Below the pieces are notes generated by a model. The model was given only the letters and a program-made list of their open reading frames with translations, made no database searches and was not told the DNA's origin. A DNA stretch of 64,000 bases, from positions 2,267,001 through 2,331,000 of the forward strand of contig JAQISU010000189.1 in assembly GCA_029339505.1 (NCBI GenBank), in the 5' to 3' direction. This DNA comes from Unio delphinus (Eukaryota > Mollusca > Bivalvia > Unionida > Unionidae). Each line of letters begins with the position of its first letter. Within the stretch, counting starts at the first letter, position 1. Both the position numbers and the translations under genes were made by a program. Positions 1 through 11,868 of this stretch are shown here, one piece after another.

Positions 1-681
1 TCAGCACACACATGCGCTTTTTTGTACAATAAACAGGAAAGAATTTTTCCGTTGTACGTCATTTTCTTAAGAGAAACTTCCTCATGATCTTAAACATTAG
101 TAAGGTCTCATTCCCCTTTACTTTTTGAAATCACTTGTAAAAGTGTGTTGAATAGCTATAATTGTTATAAATGTTTCCTTTAGTTCTTAAAATAGTTCAA
201 ATATTCAACAATATTTTCTGGTACTTCTTAAATTGGTGAAAGTAGATATGTATATATATTAATATTCATCCATAAGTGGCTGTTAATTTGCCCAAAATTC
301 TTCAAAATGGTTTCTTAGAATATGAGCAGCAATAAGATTTTTAATTAATTAGTTAAAACATTCATACTGGCTTTAAATCAACTAATAGTAATATACTGTA
401 CTAGAGAAACCCCATGCTGTTGCCATGCTAATCATCAAAATAACAGAACAATTGAAGGGACATAACTCTTGTAGTCTTAAACATCCATGCACTATCTGGG
501 AAAACTTGTAAAGGACTTTTTCACATAGCTAAATCCAAACAGACTTGCACTGCAATGCTTAAGTTACTGAGGGTTAGGAGCTATGGGTAGGGGAGGGGAT
601 AATGACATGAAGGAGTACCAAAGCTAGATGACTTTCACATTTTCAGTTAGAATTCTAGTTTAGTTTAACCATTTCAGTTGA

Positions 682-683
<2 letters not shown>

Positions 684-714
<31 letters not shown>
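684..714. repeat. (TA)n microsatellite
   Basis: An uninterrupted TA run of about 31 bases lies in otherwise featureless AT-rich sequence. The flanks, 1-683 and 715-1040, hold no exon, RNA or element that I can recognise. Confidence 0.9.
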
Positions 715-718
<4 letters not shown>

Positions 719-1044
719 GTAATAAGAATTTAGCTGATGAGAAACACACTAAAAAATCTGGATAATCTAAAGGGAATTGTTTACAGTGAAAATTAACTGA
801 ATAATTTTGTTTATTTTATTTTCCAATCACCATGATATACTTAATTCCTGTCTACAAAGTATTTGAAATAAACAAAATAACTAAATTTCAATCCCCTTCA
901 AAACATCAATTGTAGAGACTGATTTTCTCCTTTGAAATCCAAATATAATACAAATATGATAGAAGACTTGAGCTTTTCTACCCAGAAAATATGTGCTGGA
1001 CCTTTATAAGTCAGCAGCTCAAACTTCATTATGACCTATATCTA

Positions 1045-1677
1045 TATATGTCTACAGCTCTTGCCTTTACCAATCATATATGTCTACAGCTCTTGCCTTT
1101 ACCAATCATATATGTCTACAGCTCTCGCCTTTACCAATCATATATGTCTACAGCTCTTGCCTTTACCAATCATATATGTCTACAGCTCTTGCCTTTACCA
1201 ATCATATGTCTACAGCTCTCGCCTTTACCAATCATATATGTCTACAGCTCTTGCCTTTACCAATCATATGTCTACAGCTCTTGCCTTTACCAATCATATA
1301 TGTCTACAGCTCTTGCCTTTACCAATCATATATGTCTACAGCTCTCGCCTTTACCAATCATATATGTCTACAGCTCTCGCCTTTACCAATCATATATGTC
1401 TACAGCTCTCGCCTTTACCAATCATATATGTCTACAGCTCTTGCCTTTACCAATCATATGTCTACAGCTCTTGCCTTTACCAATCATATATGTCTACAGC
1501 TCTCGCCTTTACCAATCATATATGTCTACAGCTCTTGCCTTTACCAATCATATATGTCTACAGCTCTCGCCTTTACCAATCATATATGTCTACAGCTCTC
1601 GCCTTTACCAATCATATATGTCTACAGCTCTTGCCTTTACCAATCATATATGTCTACAGCTCTCGCCTTTACCAATC
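1045..1677 (+). repeat. 30/32-bp minisatellite derived from SINE-I head
   Basis: About 20 head-to-tail copies of a unit reading TATATGTCTACAGCTC, then T/CGCCTTTACCAATCA. Most units are 32 bp; a few lose TA and are 30 bp. A C/T change at one position (CTCTTGCC or CTCTCGCC) splits the copies into two interspersed types. The segment GTCTACAGCTCTCGCCTTTACCAATC is nearly the same as the head of SINE-I elsewhere in the window (31930-31955), and the last unit runs straight into a SINE-I body. The array therefore looks like a local amplification of the SINE head. Open frames of about 200 to 240 codons cross it in all three plus-strand frames. That is expected of stop-free repeats and does not indicate a protein. 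Confidence 0.93.
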
Positions 1678-1835
1678 ACTGCTATCTCGCATCTGTCTGA
1701 GTGGGTTTGAATCTCTGGCTCAGCAGATATGGGTAAACGAGTAAGCTTGCCAGTAGTTTCAGTTGGGTCATTGGTTCTTACTTGGGGTTTTCTGGTAAAT
1801 TCTCCAGCAAAAATCCCCTTGCCTGACCCTTATAA
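1655..1835 (+). mobile_element. SINE-I copy, partial, fused to the minisatellite
   Basis: Sequence after the last minisatellite unit continues as a SINE-I body: a B-box-like GGGTTTGAATCTCTGG near 1704, then GCTTGCCAGTAG, GTCATTGGTTCTTACTTGGGG and GTTTTCTGG, which align by eye with the better copy at 62947-63192. The 3' part is diverged and stops in a poly(A)-like stretch. The A-box half is not single copy here because it forms the repeat unit of the adjacent array. Confidence 0.7.
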
Positions 1836-2272
1836 GAAAGAAGGAAAAAAAAAAAGCAAAATTTTGAAATAACTATTTAAACTTTATATAAATGATAAAG
1901 AATTCCTCAAACTTTCACTCTACTGGATGAAAAGAATTTCCAGAACTACACACACAAGAAGTACATTTCTTCTATCCTTTTATTCATTTTAGTTACCGTC
2001 TATTGAAACCATCTCTTATGTACTTGCAAAACTCCAACAAACCAAATTAAGTAGCAAAATTATTTTCATATATGTTGACCTTGTTCACAAGATGCTGCAA
2101 ATGTGTTAAAAATTGTACATGACATAGATAGTCTTTGACCCTGAACCTGACAGGGATAGATAATCATGAATTTATACTGTTATGATAAACCCACATTTGA
2201 TAACATCCATAATAAATAATTTCTGGAAAAAAAACCATGCCATTATTGAAATTACATCATTCAAGGTAGTCT

Positions 2273-2535
2273 TCAGATTATCCACAAACCAAGTTTGATA
2301 TTATCCACAAACCAAATTTGATATTATCCACAAACCAAGTTTGATATTATCCATAAACCAAGTTTGATATTATCCACAAACCAAGTTTGATATTATCCAC
2401 AAACCAAAGTTGATATTATCCATAAACCAAGTTTGATATTATCCACAAACCAAGTTTGATATTATCCACAAACCAAGTTTGATATTATCCACAAACCAAG
2501 TTTGATATTATCCACAAACCAAGTTTGAAATTATC
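2273..2535 (+). repeat. 23-bp minisatellite
   Basis: About 11 copies of a 23-bp unit (ATATTATCCACAAACCAAG plus TTTG), with single-base variants such as CATAAACC and CCAAATTT. The copies are very similar, which points to recent expansion. No coding potential is evident. Confidence 0.93.
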
Positions 2536-2699
2536 CATTCATGTTTGAGTGCATTATTGAGCTCACAAACCAGTACAACTAAAAAACAAAAACATAATGG
2601 ATTCATAACATTCAGACATATAAAAAAAGATGGAGATCGAAATGCAACAGTTTTGATACACTGAATACTGTGAATGGCACATTATATGTCTGCCCCACA

Positions 2700-3720
2700 T
2701 TTAAGTCATCTAGTCTATCTATATTTTGGTCTAGGCTTCTTTTGCAAGTGTAAGCCATTCCCAAAATTGGGTAACTGCAGATCATAGAGAACTAAAGTTA
2801 TTGGACATAAACCATTTATCTTCTTTCAGCCAATGACCTTGTTTGTTTTTCTGTTGTAGGGTTCAATGCCATTTTTCAGCACACGATGGGCTATACATGG
2901 CGGCCAGTATTATTGGTGAAGGCACTATAAATGTCAACTCTTGATTACTGACCTATGCATTACAGTGACCTAGATCTTTGGCTAAGGTATGCAGACCAAA
3001 ACTAAAGTTACTGTAAAGAAAATTTCCAATTAGACTTGCTTTGACCATGACATACAAATCTCTACAACCTAGAATCTAGAATTTACTTTATTGCCTCATG
3101 TGCAAACCATTCAAGTTTAGCCAAGGAACTTTATATTAAAAGTTATTCAGCCACAGTGACTCTGATCTTTGACCTTTTGACCTTCCAAAATGAACTAACC
3201 TCTTCCATAGCTTAGTCAAGGTTCATGGGCTAGAACTCCAAAATCCATTTTCCTTGTTTCTGACTGACCTGGACCTTTGACTCCAAATTGTTAAAGTTTA
3301 TTCTGATATCATGTGCAAGTCATCCACAAAGACTCTGAGCTTAAGTTGCTGTGTGGATACCATTTTTCTTCTTTCTGTTACAGTGATCTTGACCTTTGAC
3401 CTAAGATTAATAGGTTTCTTTTGCAAGTGTAAGCCATTCCAAAAATTGGGTAACTGCAGATCATGGATAACTTAAGTTATTGCACATAAACCATTTATCT
3501 TCTTTCAGCCAATGACCTTGATCTTTGAACCACAAAATCAATATCCTTCTTCCCAGCCACAGGTCTAAGCCATCCCACAATTTGGTAACTGTACATTATG
3601 AAGAACTCAACGTGATGTGCTGAAATAATTTTATTCTTCCAGTCACAAATGACCTTAGCTGTTGACCAATAGATCGTAAATTCAATTTATCAGACAAGGT
3701 TATTACACAATATGCTCTGT
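2700..3720 (+). repeat. Dispersed repeat with TGACCTTTGACC-type motifs
   Basis: A run of diverged segments, each roughly 150 to 170 bases, with the order: CTTCTTTCAGCCA, TGACCTTGACCTTTGACC-like core, an AAATCAATA...CTTCTT piece, GCAAGTGTAAGCCATCC, GGTAACTGCAGATCAT, and AACTTAAGTTATTGCA. Cores occur near 2832, 3170, 3267, 3390 and 3513. The pair at about 2735-2830 and 3410-3510 is almost identical. The same family recurs near 25000, 41500 and 54550. Whether it is a satellite or a mobile element cannot be decided from the sequence. Confidence 0.7.
2851..2930 (-). mobile_element. SINE-I 3' fragment
   Basis: Only the 3' end of SINE-I is present, in minus orientation: TGTTGTAGGGTTCAATGCC, a CAGCACACGATGGGCTATAC segment and GGCGGCCAGTATTATTGGTG. 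It ends abruptly at about 2930. It interrupts the dispersed repeat around it. Confidence 0.75.
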
Positions 3721-3757
3721 CAAAATGGTAGATGAATTAAAACCCTTTTGATTAGTT

Positions 3758-4012
3758 GTTGTTGTTGTTGTCATTATAGGGTTTAATGCCATTTTGCAGC
3801 ACACGATAGGCCATACATGGCGGTCAGTAATAATGGTGGAGGAAGAACCAGGGAAAACATCCGGAATGAACCACCGACCCATGAGAAGCTACTGGCAAAA
3901 TTTCTCACATATCCACATTGGGTGAATCCGGGACTTGAACTCACACAGACAGAGGTGAGATGGCAGTGATCTGAAATGGAGAGCGCTTTAGACCACTCGG
4001 GGCCCCTCTTTT
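3758..4012 (-). mobile_element. SINE-I, near full length
   Basis: Read on the minus strand this starts with GGGGCCCCGAGTGGTCTAAA and GCGCTCTCC, a class II (Ser/Leu-like) tRNA head with A-box. A B-box-like GTTCAAGTCCCGG follows, then the SINE body and a tail of TAATGACAACAACAACAAC type. Open reading frames here are by-products of the element. Confidence 0.88.
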
Positions 4013-4498
4013 GATTAGTTATGTTCAAAAGTTCAAATCTAATTACAGTCTGCTTTAGGAAGTCTGACTGCAATGATTCTCATATTTATAGAGGCAACAA
4101 ATTTCCAACACACTGAAAAATCAGCTAAATGTGCTAAAAACACAATTTCCTTCCAAGTCCCAACTTTATCTCATTGTTAGATCCTTGAATGTAATCTAAA
4201 ATTTACCCCTTATCAAGATGGATGGAATTTCAGCTTTAGAACAGACCCTGTAATCATGTCAAACAAATGTATGATCCTATGGCAAAACCGTTTAGGTTGG
4301 AAAGCATCACAGTGATCGTGTTAAGTTAACTGAAATAACACGAGAGAACAATTTTAATTTCTATTTTGAATCCATAAAATCTTATTTCGTAGAATATTAA
4401 ATGCCTTTTCCCTAACCTTACAACAATGCTCTGGGGTTCTTGTCCTTACATCCCAAATATTTTAATATCTCTCTCTCTCTCTTATCTCTTTTGCATAC

Positions 4499-4707
4499 CT
4501 TGTTGGTTGCAGAAAAGTCACATTGCTTGCATCGAAAAATTTTAGGACGGCCTGGCATGGTACGAGATCCAACGTCTGTGTCTTCAGTATGGAAATCTTT
4601 TATGTGTCGTTTTAATCGACCCTCGGTTCTGGATTTGTAGTCACAGTGGGGGCATACATGCTCAAAATGGCAGGTCATATGAATCTCAAACTCACCCTGG
4701 GTGCGTC
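4499..4707 (-). CDS. hb: hunchback-like zinc-finger exon (fingers 1-3, partial)
   Basis: Internal exon of a C2H2 zinc-finger transcription factor, nuclear and DNA-binding by family. The acceptor is TTTTTTGTCAG before 4707 and the donor is AAG|GTATGC at 4499/4498. The length of 209 bp fits entry in phase 1 and exit in phase 0. The exon supplies the HxxxH half of finger 1 (EIHMTCH), then finger 2 complete (CPHCDYKSRTEG, RLKRHIKDFH; C-x2-C-x12-H-x4-H), a short linker ending PGRPKIF, and the start of finger 3 (RCKQCDFSATNK), whose histidines lie in the next exon. The RTEGRLKRHIKDFH finger followed by a CKQCDF finger is the arrangement I know from Hunchback proteins of insects and annelids. Other multi-finger families are possible but fit less well. 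No exon with the remaining fingers is visible between 1 and 4498, so they should lie beyond the left edge. Confidence 0.85.
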
Positions 4708-5917
4708 CTGACAAAAAATGTAAATAAAAATAATATAAACAATTTCATTTAGCATTACATTAAATACTGTAAATTGTGGATGCCCTACCTACCTGTAACA
4801 AATCTGATGCATTTAATTACTAACAAAGTTTAACATCTTGTTTCATGGTCTTTATTGAATATATCTTCTGGATAAATGTCAAAATATATATGCTTGAGAT
4901 ACTTTACAACACCTAGCATAATATCTAATTAAATCAGACCTACCACTGTTATCAAATATGGGGTCCCTTTCTAGGGCAGCATTAGACAAAAAGGTATTTT
5001 AAAATTTACAGCCAGGTGACTAAATGGCAGTTACAGTACGGCACCTATAATCCCATGGCATGCAACTGTTTTTCAGTGAAGGATAATGTGTTCTGTACCC
5101 AAATCTGAGGAACATACACCATCTTAAAGCGCTAATTCTTTGCTAAGTAGGTACATATCTACAAATTTATGAACAGACCATTATCTGTCATTGCATGAAT
5201 CGCTGACAAATCAGGATCTCTCTTGTTTGTTGTCATGGTAACTCCTAACAAACTGTAGAACAGTCATGGTGCAGGGCAAGGGCAGATATGGTTCAGTACA
5301 GATTTTCATTTCACCTGAATTTACTAGTATATATATGGTAATGGTAACAAAAAATATATAAAATATTTTTTAAAATTTTTTAAAAAATACAAGTAGGGTG
5401 TACTTAGGCCAGGAGTTGGTGGAAACTTGTGAGAAATTATTTATTTAGTGCCCATTCTCTATAAATTTTGCATGCATTATTTAAGACCAACCAATTTACC
5501 ACTTAAATATATGAAAGGACTTGTGCAAACATTTTATTTTTTATTTATATACTTTTAAAGATTTAAAAGATTTAGCAGATATAAAAAAAATACTGTATAA
5601 ACAAGAGTATATCCCATACAATTATCACCAGTGAGATAGGGTGGTGTGATGTCACCAAAAGAGGAATTATGAGTTCATTTATTTTATTCGAAGAATAACT
5701 GGGTAAATACGACACTGCATGGTTCTGTAGTAGTTACACCTTACGGCCAAAAAATGTTTCCGGTCGACCAACAATATTTTTGCTTTTTAATACCGATCCA
5801 TGCACATTTTCTGCCCTAGGGAAATTTAAAATAAAAAATTCCCAAACTGATTAATTGATTTGCGCATCCCAATCCAACTGAACTGGTTTAGCCTTATCAC
5901 TTGAAATGCTTGGCACA

Positions 5918-5950
<33 letters not shown>

Positions 5951-6424
5951 TGTATCATGTTAAAAAAAAACTACTTACCTACCCAATTTTAATAGCAGTA
6001 TAATAGGAATCATTTTTTTGCCTTTACCTTGATTATCTACTTCATAAAATGTTAGAAAATTGTTATAATGGTTCTGGATTATATGGATTGACAAGATGAC
6101 AAGTTTTTATGCCAGACTGATACCAGTTATGTGGATTTTTTTTTTCATTATAAGATATGAAATTGTGATGATGTAAGCCTTTATATCAAGATTTATCATA
6201 GGCAGCTGACCAAGGCACATTAAAAAAAAAAAACTCCAACCATTTTGTTAAAAGTCCATTAGTTTTCAGAATCAAGCAATTTGAATTAAATGGAGGCAAT
6301 ATTTTTGGACCCATTCTGGAGAGCCCGCACAGCAAATTACTTTTATCTAATCACAGAGCTGTTGAGACTTTTCCATTATTTCAGAAATGCAAAAGAAATA
6401 ACTGTTTGCACTAAAAATTTAATT

Positions 6425-6480
6425 AGGGTGTTGATGTGCTTGGTCAGAGAGTAGGGTGTTGATGTGCTTGGTCAGAGAGA
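6425..6480 (+). repeat. 28-bp unit duplicated twice
   Basis: Two perfect tandem copies of a 28-bp unit beginning AGGGTGTTGATGTGCTTGG, followed by TCAGAGAG. This is the smallest example of the tandem duplication that is common in the window. Confidence 0.9.
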
Positions 6481-6911
6481 TGGAAGCCATACTCTAGCTG
6501 GTGTGTTTGCATTTAACAAAAACTTTGTTATTTATGAATTCCATTGTCAGACAGCAACAACATATAAACTGATAAAGGAAATTTGCCAAGGCAATGAGAC
6601 TTGAAAGATCTTACAAAGGGACAGGCCATAACTGCTTCTTTAGACTGATCTTAAGTGGGATTTGAGCCCCTAAACCAGGTGTACACAACCTATAACATTA
6701 TTAGCTTTTTATTGTACATAATTAACTTTGTATATATATATATATATATATATATACATACATAAAACTAATATATAAATTAAAAGGATAATTACAACAC
6801 GTCAAGCAGCACTCTACAATTGAATGGCTTTTGGTTCAGCAGTTCTTAAAGGTTGCTGATGCCTGCTCTAGTCTAATAACACCATGTTGAGGGGGAAATA
6901 TCAGTATCAGT

Positions 6912-7155
6912 GTTACTGTAGGATTTAAAGCCATTTTTAAAAAAACAATAGGCTATACATTGCAGCGAGTATTAATGGTGGAGGAAGAACCCGGGAAAGT
7001 CCCCAGTAAGAACCACGAACCCACGAGAAGCTACTGGCAAGCTTTCTCACATACCCATGTTGGCTGAATCTGAGACTCAAACCCACGCAGACAGAGGTGA
7101 GATGGCAGTGATCCGTAATGGAGAGTGCTTTAGACCACTCGGCCACTCAGGGCAT
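6912..7155 (-). mobile_element. SINE-I, near full length
   Basis: Minus-orientation SINE-I. The tRNA-like head is at 7090-7155 with GAGTGGTCTAAAGCACTCTC. The body includes GGGTTTGAGTCTCAGATTC, then AGCTTGCCAGTAGCTTCTCG and GGGTTCTTCCTCCACCATTA. The tail ends with AAATCCTACAGTAAC. A 69-codon open frame across it is the element and not a gene. Confidence 0.88.
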
Positions 7156-7947
7156 CTCAGTGCCCGTACATTACTCGTTAAATGAATCAACACATAAAGC
7201 TTCAGTGTAGTATTAACTCAGAGTTTGATTAATCTAAATGTACTAGGTGAATAATAATACCAATTTCTGAATTTACAAACACTATTCAATTGCAAAATTT
7301 AGGTCACAGTTTGGACTGAGTTTGGAATAGTCAAGTTATTTTTCTTCAAATTTATCTACATATTAATTTTAATTTTGAACAGTCCAAATTTCCAAGTAAG
7401 GGCCAGGGGATAGGATAGCAAAATATGAAAAAGTCACTAAATAATTAAAATTAGGTCTCATTAACCTATTTTTAGTAAGAGGGAATTAATTCATCCACAT
7501 GAGTGTGGTGAACAAGGGTACAGTGACCAAGTTTTGGAAGGCTGAGTTATTCTCCCCTAGATGCAAATGCAATGTTTATGACTAGATAGATAGGGATTAA
7601 TAAAATTAAGAGCAAAATGAAAATACAAATTAGACGTTAAAATTAGGTCACTGCAATCTGGTCTTTACTGTGTTACTGTCAAAGATGCATCCACATATAA
7701 ATTTTCACCAGTAGTTGAAATGAGGTCAGAATGCTGAAGATGCAATACAGAAAAAATATATATTCCACTCAAGGATGAAAATCAAGTCCCAGTCACCTAG
7801 TTTTTACACATTCCATACCATTATTACCTGGGATCATGTTACTCTTTCTGTGTAGACATACCAATTTTCATGAGTATAGGTCAAATACAGTCCAAGATAT
7901 TAAAGGCTTAATGAATGAAGGACTGAAAATACAAACTTCACTTAAGA

Positions 7948-8070
7948 TTAATCCTGGTTCGGTGTGTATATATGGACATGCACACAGATTAATCCTGGTT
8001 GGTTGTGTATGTATGGACATGCGCACAGGTTAATCCTGGTTGGGTGTGTATATATGGACAAGAACACAGA
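7948..8070 (+). repeat. 41-bp tandem repeat, three copies
   Basis: Three copies of a unit with TTAATCCTGGTTGG, GTGTGTATATATGGACA and TGCACACAGA, starting near 7949, 7990 and 8031. The third is diverged at its end. The short open frames over it arise from the repeat. Confidence 0.88.
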
Positions 8071-8685
8071 TGCCAAACATCACTATGTTTGGCTTCTACC
8101 ATGATAGACAAGACAAAAACCCAGATTTCAAATTTTTTAAAACCAAAACAGGACAAAATTCACCAAATTTTGGCCATACTTACATTAAAACTGCAGATTC
8201 TGTTATACGGGGCTTTTTTCAGGGAGAGGCATTAGAGAATTAACGAGACTAAATTTTTAAACTCACTTCAGATGTCTTCAAATCATGTATTTAAATATTC
8301 CTAAATTAAGTATATTACATTTTAAAACAATGCAAATTTAGCTCCCATATACTCCAAATAGTACTTCCCCAATAGTTTCTTGAAAGTATGATTTTAAAAA
8401 GCGACCATTAAATATTTTTACAAATGTAAAATAAATTGAGAAGTTTGTCTAAAAACCTTATGAAAGGAAACAATCCATGCCTGCATCCAATGAGAATATT
8501 TTCACAAATATTCTTAATTTTAAAGCTCCCAATTAATTCTTCTGAATGTGGGGTTCAAATTCAGATCTTTAGCATAAATGTATTTGCATTTATTAATAAC
8601 AAAGAAATGGCATTAGTGCAGTCCTGTTTTTATGTTCCTCTAAAAGGTATATTTTGTGATAAACTAACAGTGACCTATGACTTAA

Positions 8686-9757
8686 AAAGGTTTTTCAAAG
8701 CTTCCTACTACACTAACTTATTTATGACTCTCTTCAACTCTATCATTTTTTACATGTTGATTTACTGTTAGAATTCAGCAACGCAGGTATGCAGTATTCC
8801 ACGTGTCAAGTTTACCTTGAGTATGTACAAAACTAGAATTTCCTTCATGTATTTTAAATAATATACGATTATGTTTGCTGACCCCTGTCAATATTTTATA
8901 ATGCCCCTCAACATTAAATATTACACAGAAAACATCCATTAAGACCTAAACAAAGAAAGATGAAAAAAAATCCAACCCCTTGATAAGCACATACTTAAAT
9001 AGCTGGGTTACCAAACATTCAGATTAATAGGTGAGCTGACCTTCCAACCTACAAAGAAAAATATTGGACCTGGTCATGATTTACATATCTATTTTATCAA
9101 CTCTGTCCAAAACAACATGAACCTGTTTTTGCCAGTTTAGGATGAGATTAAGAGTAAATACCAGAGGTACAATAAAATATAGGAACTGCTGTATACAATG
9201 GTTTTTGATATTTAAAGTTAAAAATACTTTTCAAAGCCTCCTACTACACTAACTTATTTATTACTATCTTCAACTCCAACATTTTTTAAATATTGATTTA
9301 CCATTAGAATTCAGCAATGCAGGTATGCAGTATTCCACGTGTCAAGTTTAACTCGAGTATTTACAGAACTAGAATTTGCTTCATGTATATTAATAAATAA
9401 ATTATTATGTTTGCTGACCCCTGTCAATATTTAATAATGCCCCTCAACATTAAATATTAAATAGAAAACATTCATTAAGACCTAAACAAAGAAAGATGAA
9501 AAAAAATCCAACCCCTTGATAAGCACCCACTTAAATAGCTGGGTTACCAAATATTCAGATTAATAGGTGAGCTGACCTTCCAACCTACAAAGAAAAATAT
9601 TGGACCTGGTCATGATTTATATATCTATTTTATCAACTCTGTCCAAAACAACATGAACCTGTTTTTGCCAGTTCAGGATGAGATTAAGAGCAAATACTTG
9701 AGGTACAATAAAAGATATAAACTGCTGTATAAAAAGGTTTTTGATATTTGAAGTTGA
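8686..9757 (+). repeat. 536-bp tandem segmental duplication
   Basis: Two adjacent copies, about 8686-9221 and 9222-9757, with about 90% or higher identity by eye. Landmarks repeat with a period of 536 bases: TCAAAGC(T/C)TCCTACTACAC at 8695 and 9231, TATGCAGTATTCCACGTGTC, CCCCTTGATAAGCAC and GACCTGGTCATGATTTA. Differences are substitutions and short indels. Neither copy has a long open frame or recognisable element. Confidence 0.92.
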
Positions 9758-10689
9758 GCTAATAAATCACGCTTGTTTCTAATCTGCGACCTAACCCATT
9801 TTGATTTCCCACAAAAGTTTTCATCAATTTAGGACTTTCCTTGCAGAGTGATAAAACTTTTGGCCTCATATTTTTTTTTTTGATTTGTGATAAGAGCTTT
9901 GCAAACACATCCACGTAAAGGTTTGTGGTTGTAAGTTGGTCACTGAGGGATTGAACTATTTTGGACACAGAAAAATGCTTCTTTTATCAAAACTAAAATT
10001 CAATCCACCTGAAATATCATTAATGCTGATCACTAGCTGTCAATTTATTCTACAATACAACCTCCAAGAGTTAATGTTCCCAGCATTTCATTGGAAGTAA
10101 TAAAGTGTAGTTTTGGGGAAGGCTTCATTACGCACATCTACAAGATCTTAGATAAGTTAGATATAAAAAAAAGGTCAGACAATTCTGAATTAATTTTGCT
10201 GAAAGCAAAAAAACAGAATTTTCAACCTCAAAACTGAAATGTTCACTTACTGTACATGGCAAGTATGAGAAATGCTTAACGATTTAGATTACTAGTTTTA
10301 AAAAGTGGTGCACCAAAAATAATCTATCTGGGCTTCTTTTTGGGGGGGGGTCTGAAAAGTGGAGTTTTCTTTTTCAATCCCTTTGACCAGTGTTTAGATC
10401 GAATGAGATTTAAAACGAATACATAAAATCTCAAACTGATTCAAATGTTTGTGGAGTTGGATGGTGAGAATGATGGAGTTACGAAATGGCAAAAGTACAG
10501 TGATAATATCAGCAAACATTTGTGCCCATATTTTATATTTCAAATTGAATATAGGATAAAGGAAACAAAATTACTAACTTTATTAATGGTAATAAATCGT
10601 ACATATTAAAAGTTAGGGAGTTATCTGATCTTTTTCAGCACTGTCTTTAAACTGGAACTGGATGTTTTTTCTTGGAAAATGTATAGCAT

Positions 10690-10845
10690 AGTATGGAAAG
10701 TATTTAAGCAAGACCGATAAGACCGGTAGTGCTTGCATTGCATGTATGGGGTTCTGGTTTTGATTCCTTCATCTGCCAAGGGCAAGTGCTATGTATAGCC
10801 TATCATTTTATGAAAAATGGCTTTAAATCCTACAACAACACTGGC
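10690..10845 (+). mobile_element. SINE-I-like remnant, 3' part
   Basis: A diverged copy. A tRNA-like stretch with GGTTTTGATTCC (B-box like) near 10756 is followed by the SINE-I tail: GTATAGCCTATCATTTTATG, AAAAATGGCTTTAAATCC and TACAACAACAC. The adjoining minisatellite begins within ten bases of its end. Confidence 0.6.
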
Positions 10846-10852
10846 ACTGGGT

Positions 10853-11868
10853 TGGATTCTAGCAAGGACAAGTGCATTTGGTTGCCTAGAGAAAGGTTGC
10901 ATGTTTGAATTCTGGCAAGGACAAGTGCATTTGGTTGCCTAGAGAAAGGTTGCATGTTTGGATTCTAGCAAGGACAAGTGCATTTGGTTGCCTAGAGAAA
11001 GGTTGCATGTTTGGATTCTGGCAAGGACAAGTGCATTTGGTTGCCTAGAGAAAGGTTGCATGTTTGGATTCTAGCAAGGACAAGTGCATTTGGTTGCCTA
11101 GAGAAAGGTTGCATGTTTGGATTCTGGCAAGGACAAGTGCATTTGGTTGCCTAGAGAAAGGTTGCATGCTTGGATTCTGGCAAGGACAAGTGCATTTGGT
11201 TGCCTAGAGAAAGGTTGCATGTTTGGATTCTGGCAAGGACAAGTGCATTTGGTTGCCTAGAGAAAGGTTGCATGCTTGGATCCATTCTAGTAAGGACAAG
11301 TGCATTTGGTTGCCTAGAGAAAGGTTGCATGTTTGGATTCTGGCAAGGACAAGTGCATTTGGTTGCCTTGAGAAAGGTTGCATGTTTGGATTCTAGCAAG
11401 GACAAGTGCATTTGGTTGCCTAGAGAAAGGTTGCATGTTTGGATTCTGGCAAGGACAAGTGCATTTGGTTGCCTAGAGAAAGGTTGCATGCTTGGATTCT
11501 GGCAAGGACAAGTGCATTTGGTTGCCTAGAGAAAGGTTGCATGTTTGGATTCTGGCAAGGACAAGTGCATTTGGTTGCCTAGAGAAAGGTTGCATGTTTG
11601 GATTCTGGCAAGGACAAGTGCATTTGGTTGCCTAGAGAAAGGTTGCATGTTTGGATCCATTCTAGTAAGGACAAGTGCATTTGGTTGCCTAGAGAAAGGT
11701 TGCATGTTTGGATTCTAGCAAGGACAAGTGCATTTGGTTGCCTAGAGAAAGGTTGCATGTTTGGATTCTGGCAAGGACAAGTGCATTTTGTTGCCTAGAG
11801 AAAGGTTGCATGTTTGGATTCTGGCAAGGACAAGTGCATTTGGTTGCCTAGAGAAAGGTTGCATGTAT
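10853..11868 (+). repeat. 53-bp minisatellite
   Basis: About 19 copies of a 53-bp unit (GGATTCTGGCAAGGACAAGT, GCATTTGGTTGCCTAGAGAA, AGGTTGCATGTTT). Two variants, GGATTCTGG and GGATTCTAG, are interspersed, and two units (near 11280 and 11655) carry an inserted GATCC..TAGTAAGG variant. Because 53 is not a multiple of 3, open frames of 60 to 119 codons appear on both strands by cycling through three frames. They are not genes. Confidence 0.95.

Noticed and set aside
991..1744. Three overlapping plus-strand open frames of 206 to 239 codons
   Set aside because: They are the same 30/32-bp repeat read in three phases, and the unit has no stop in any frame. No gene evidence.
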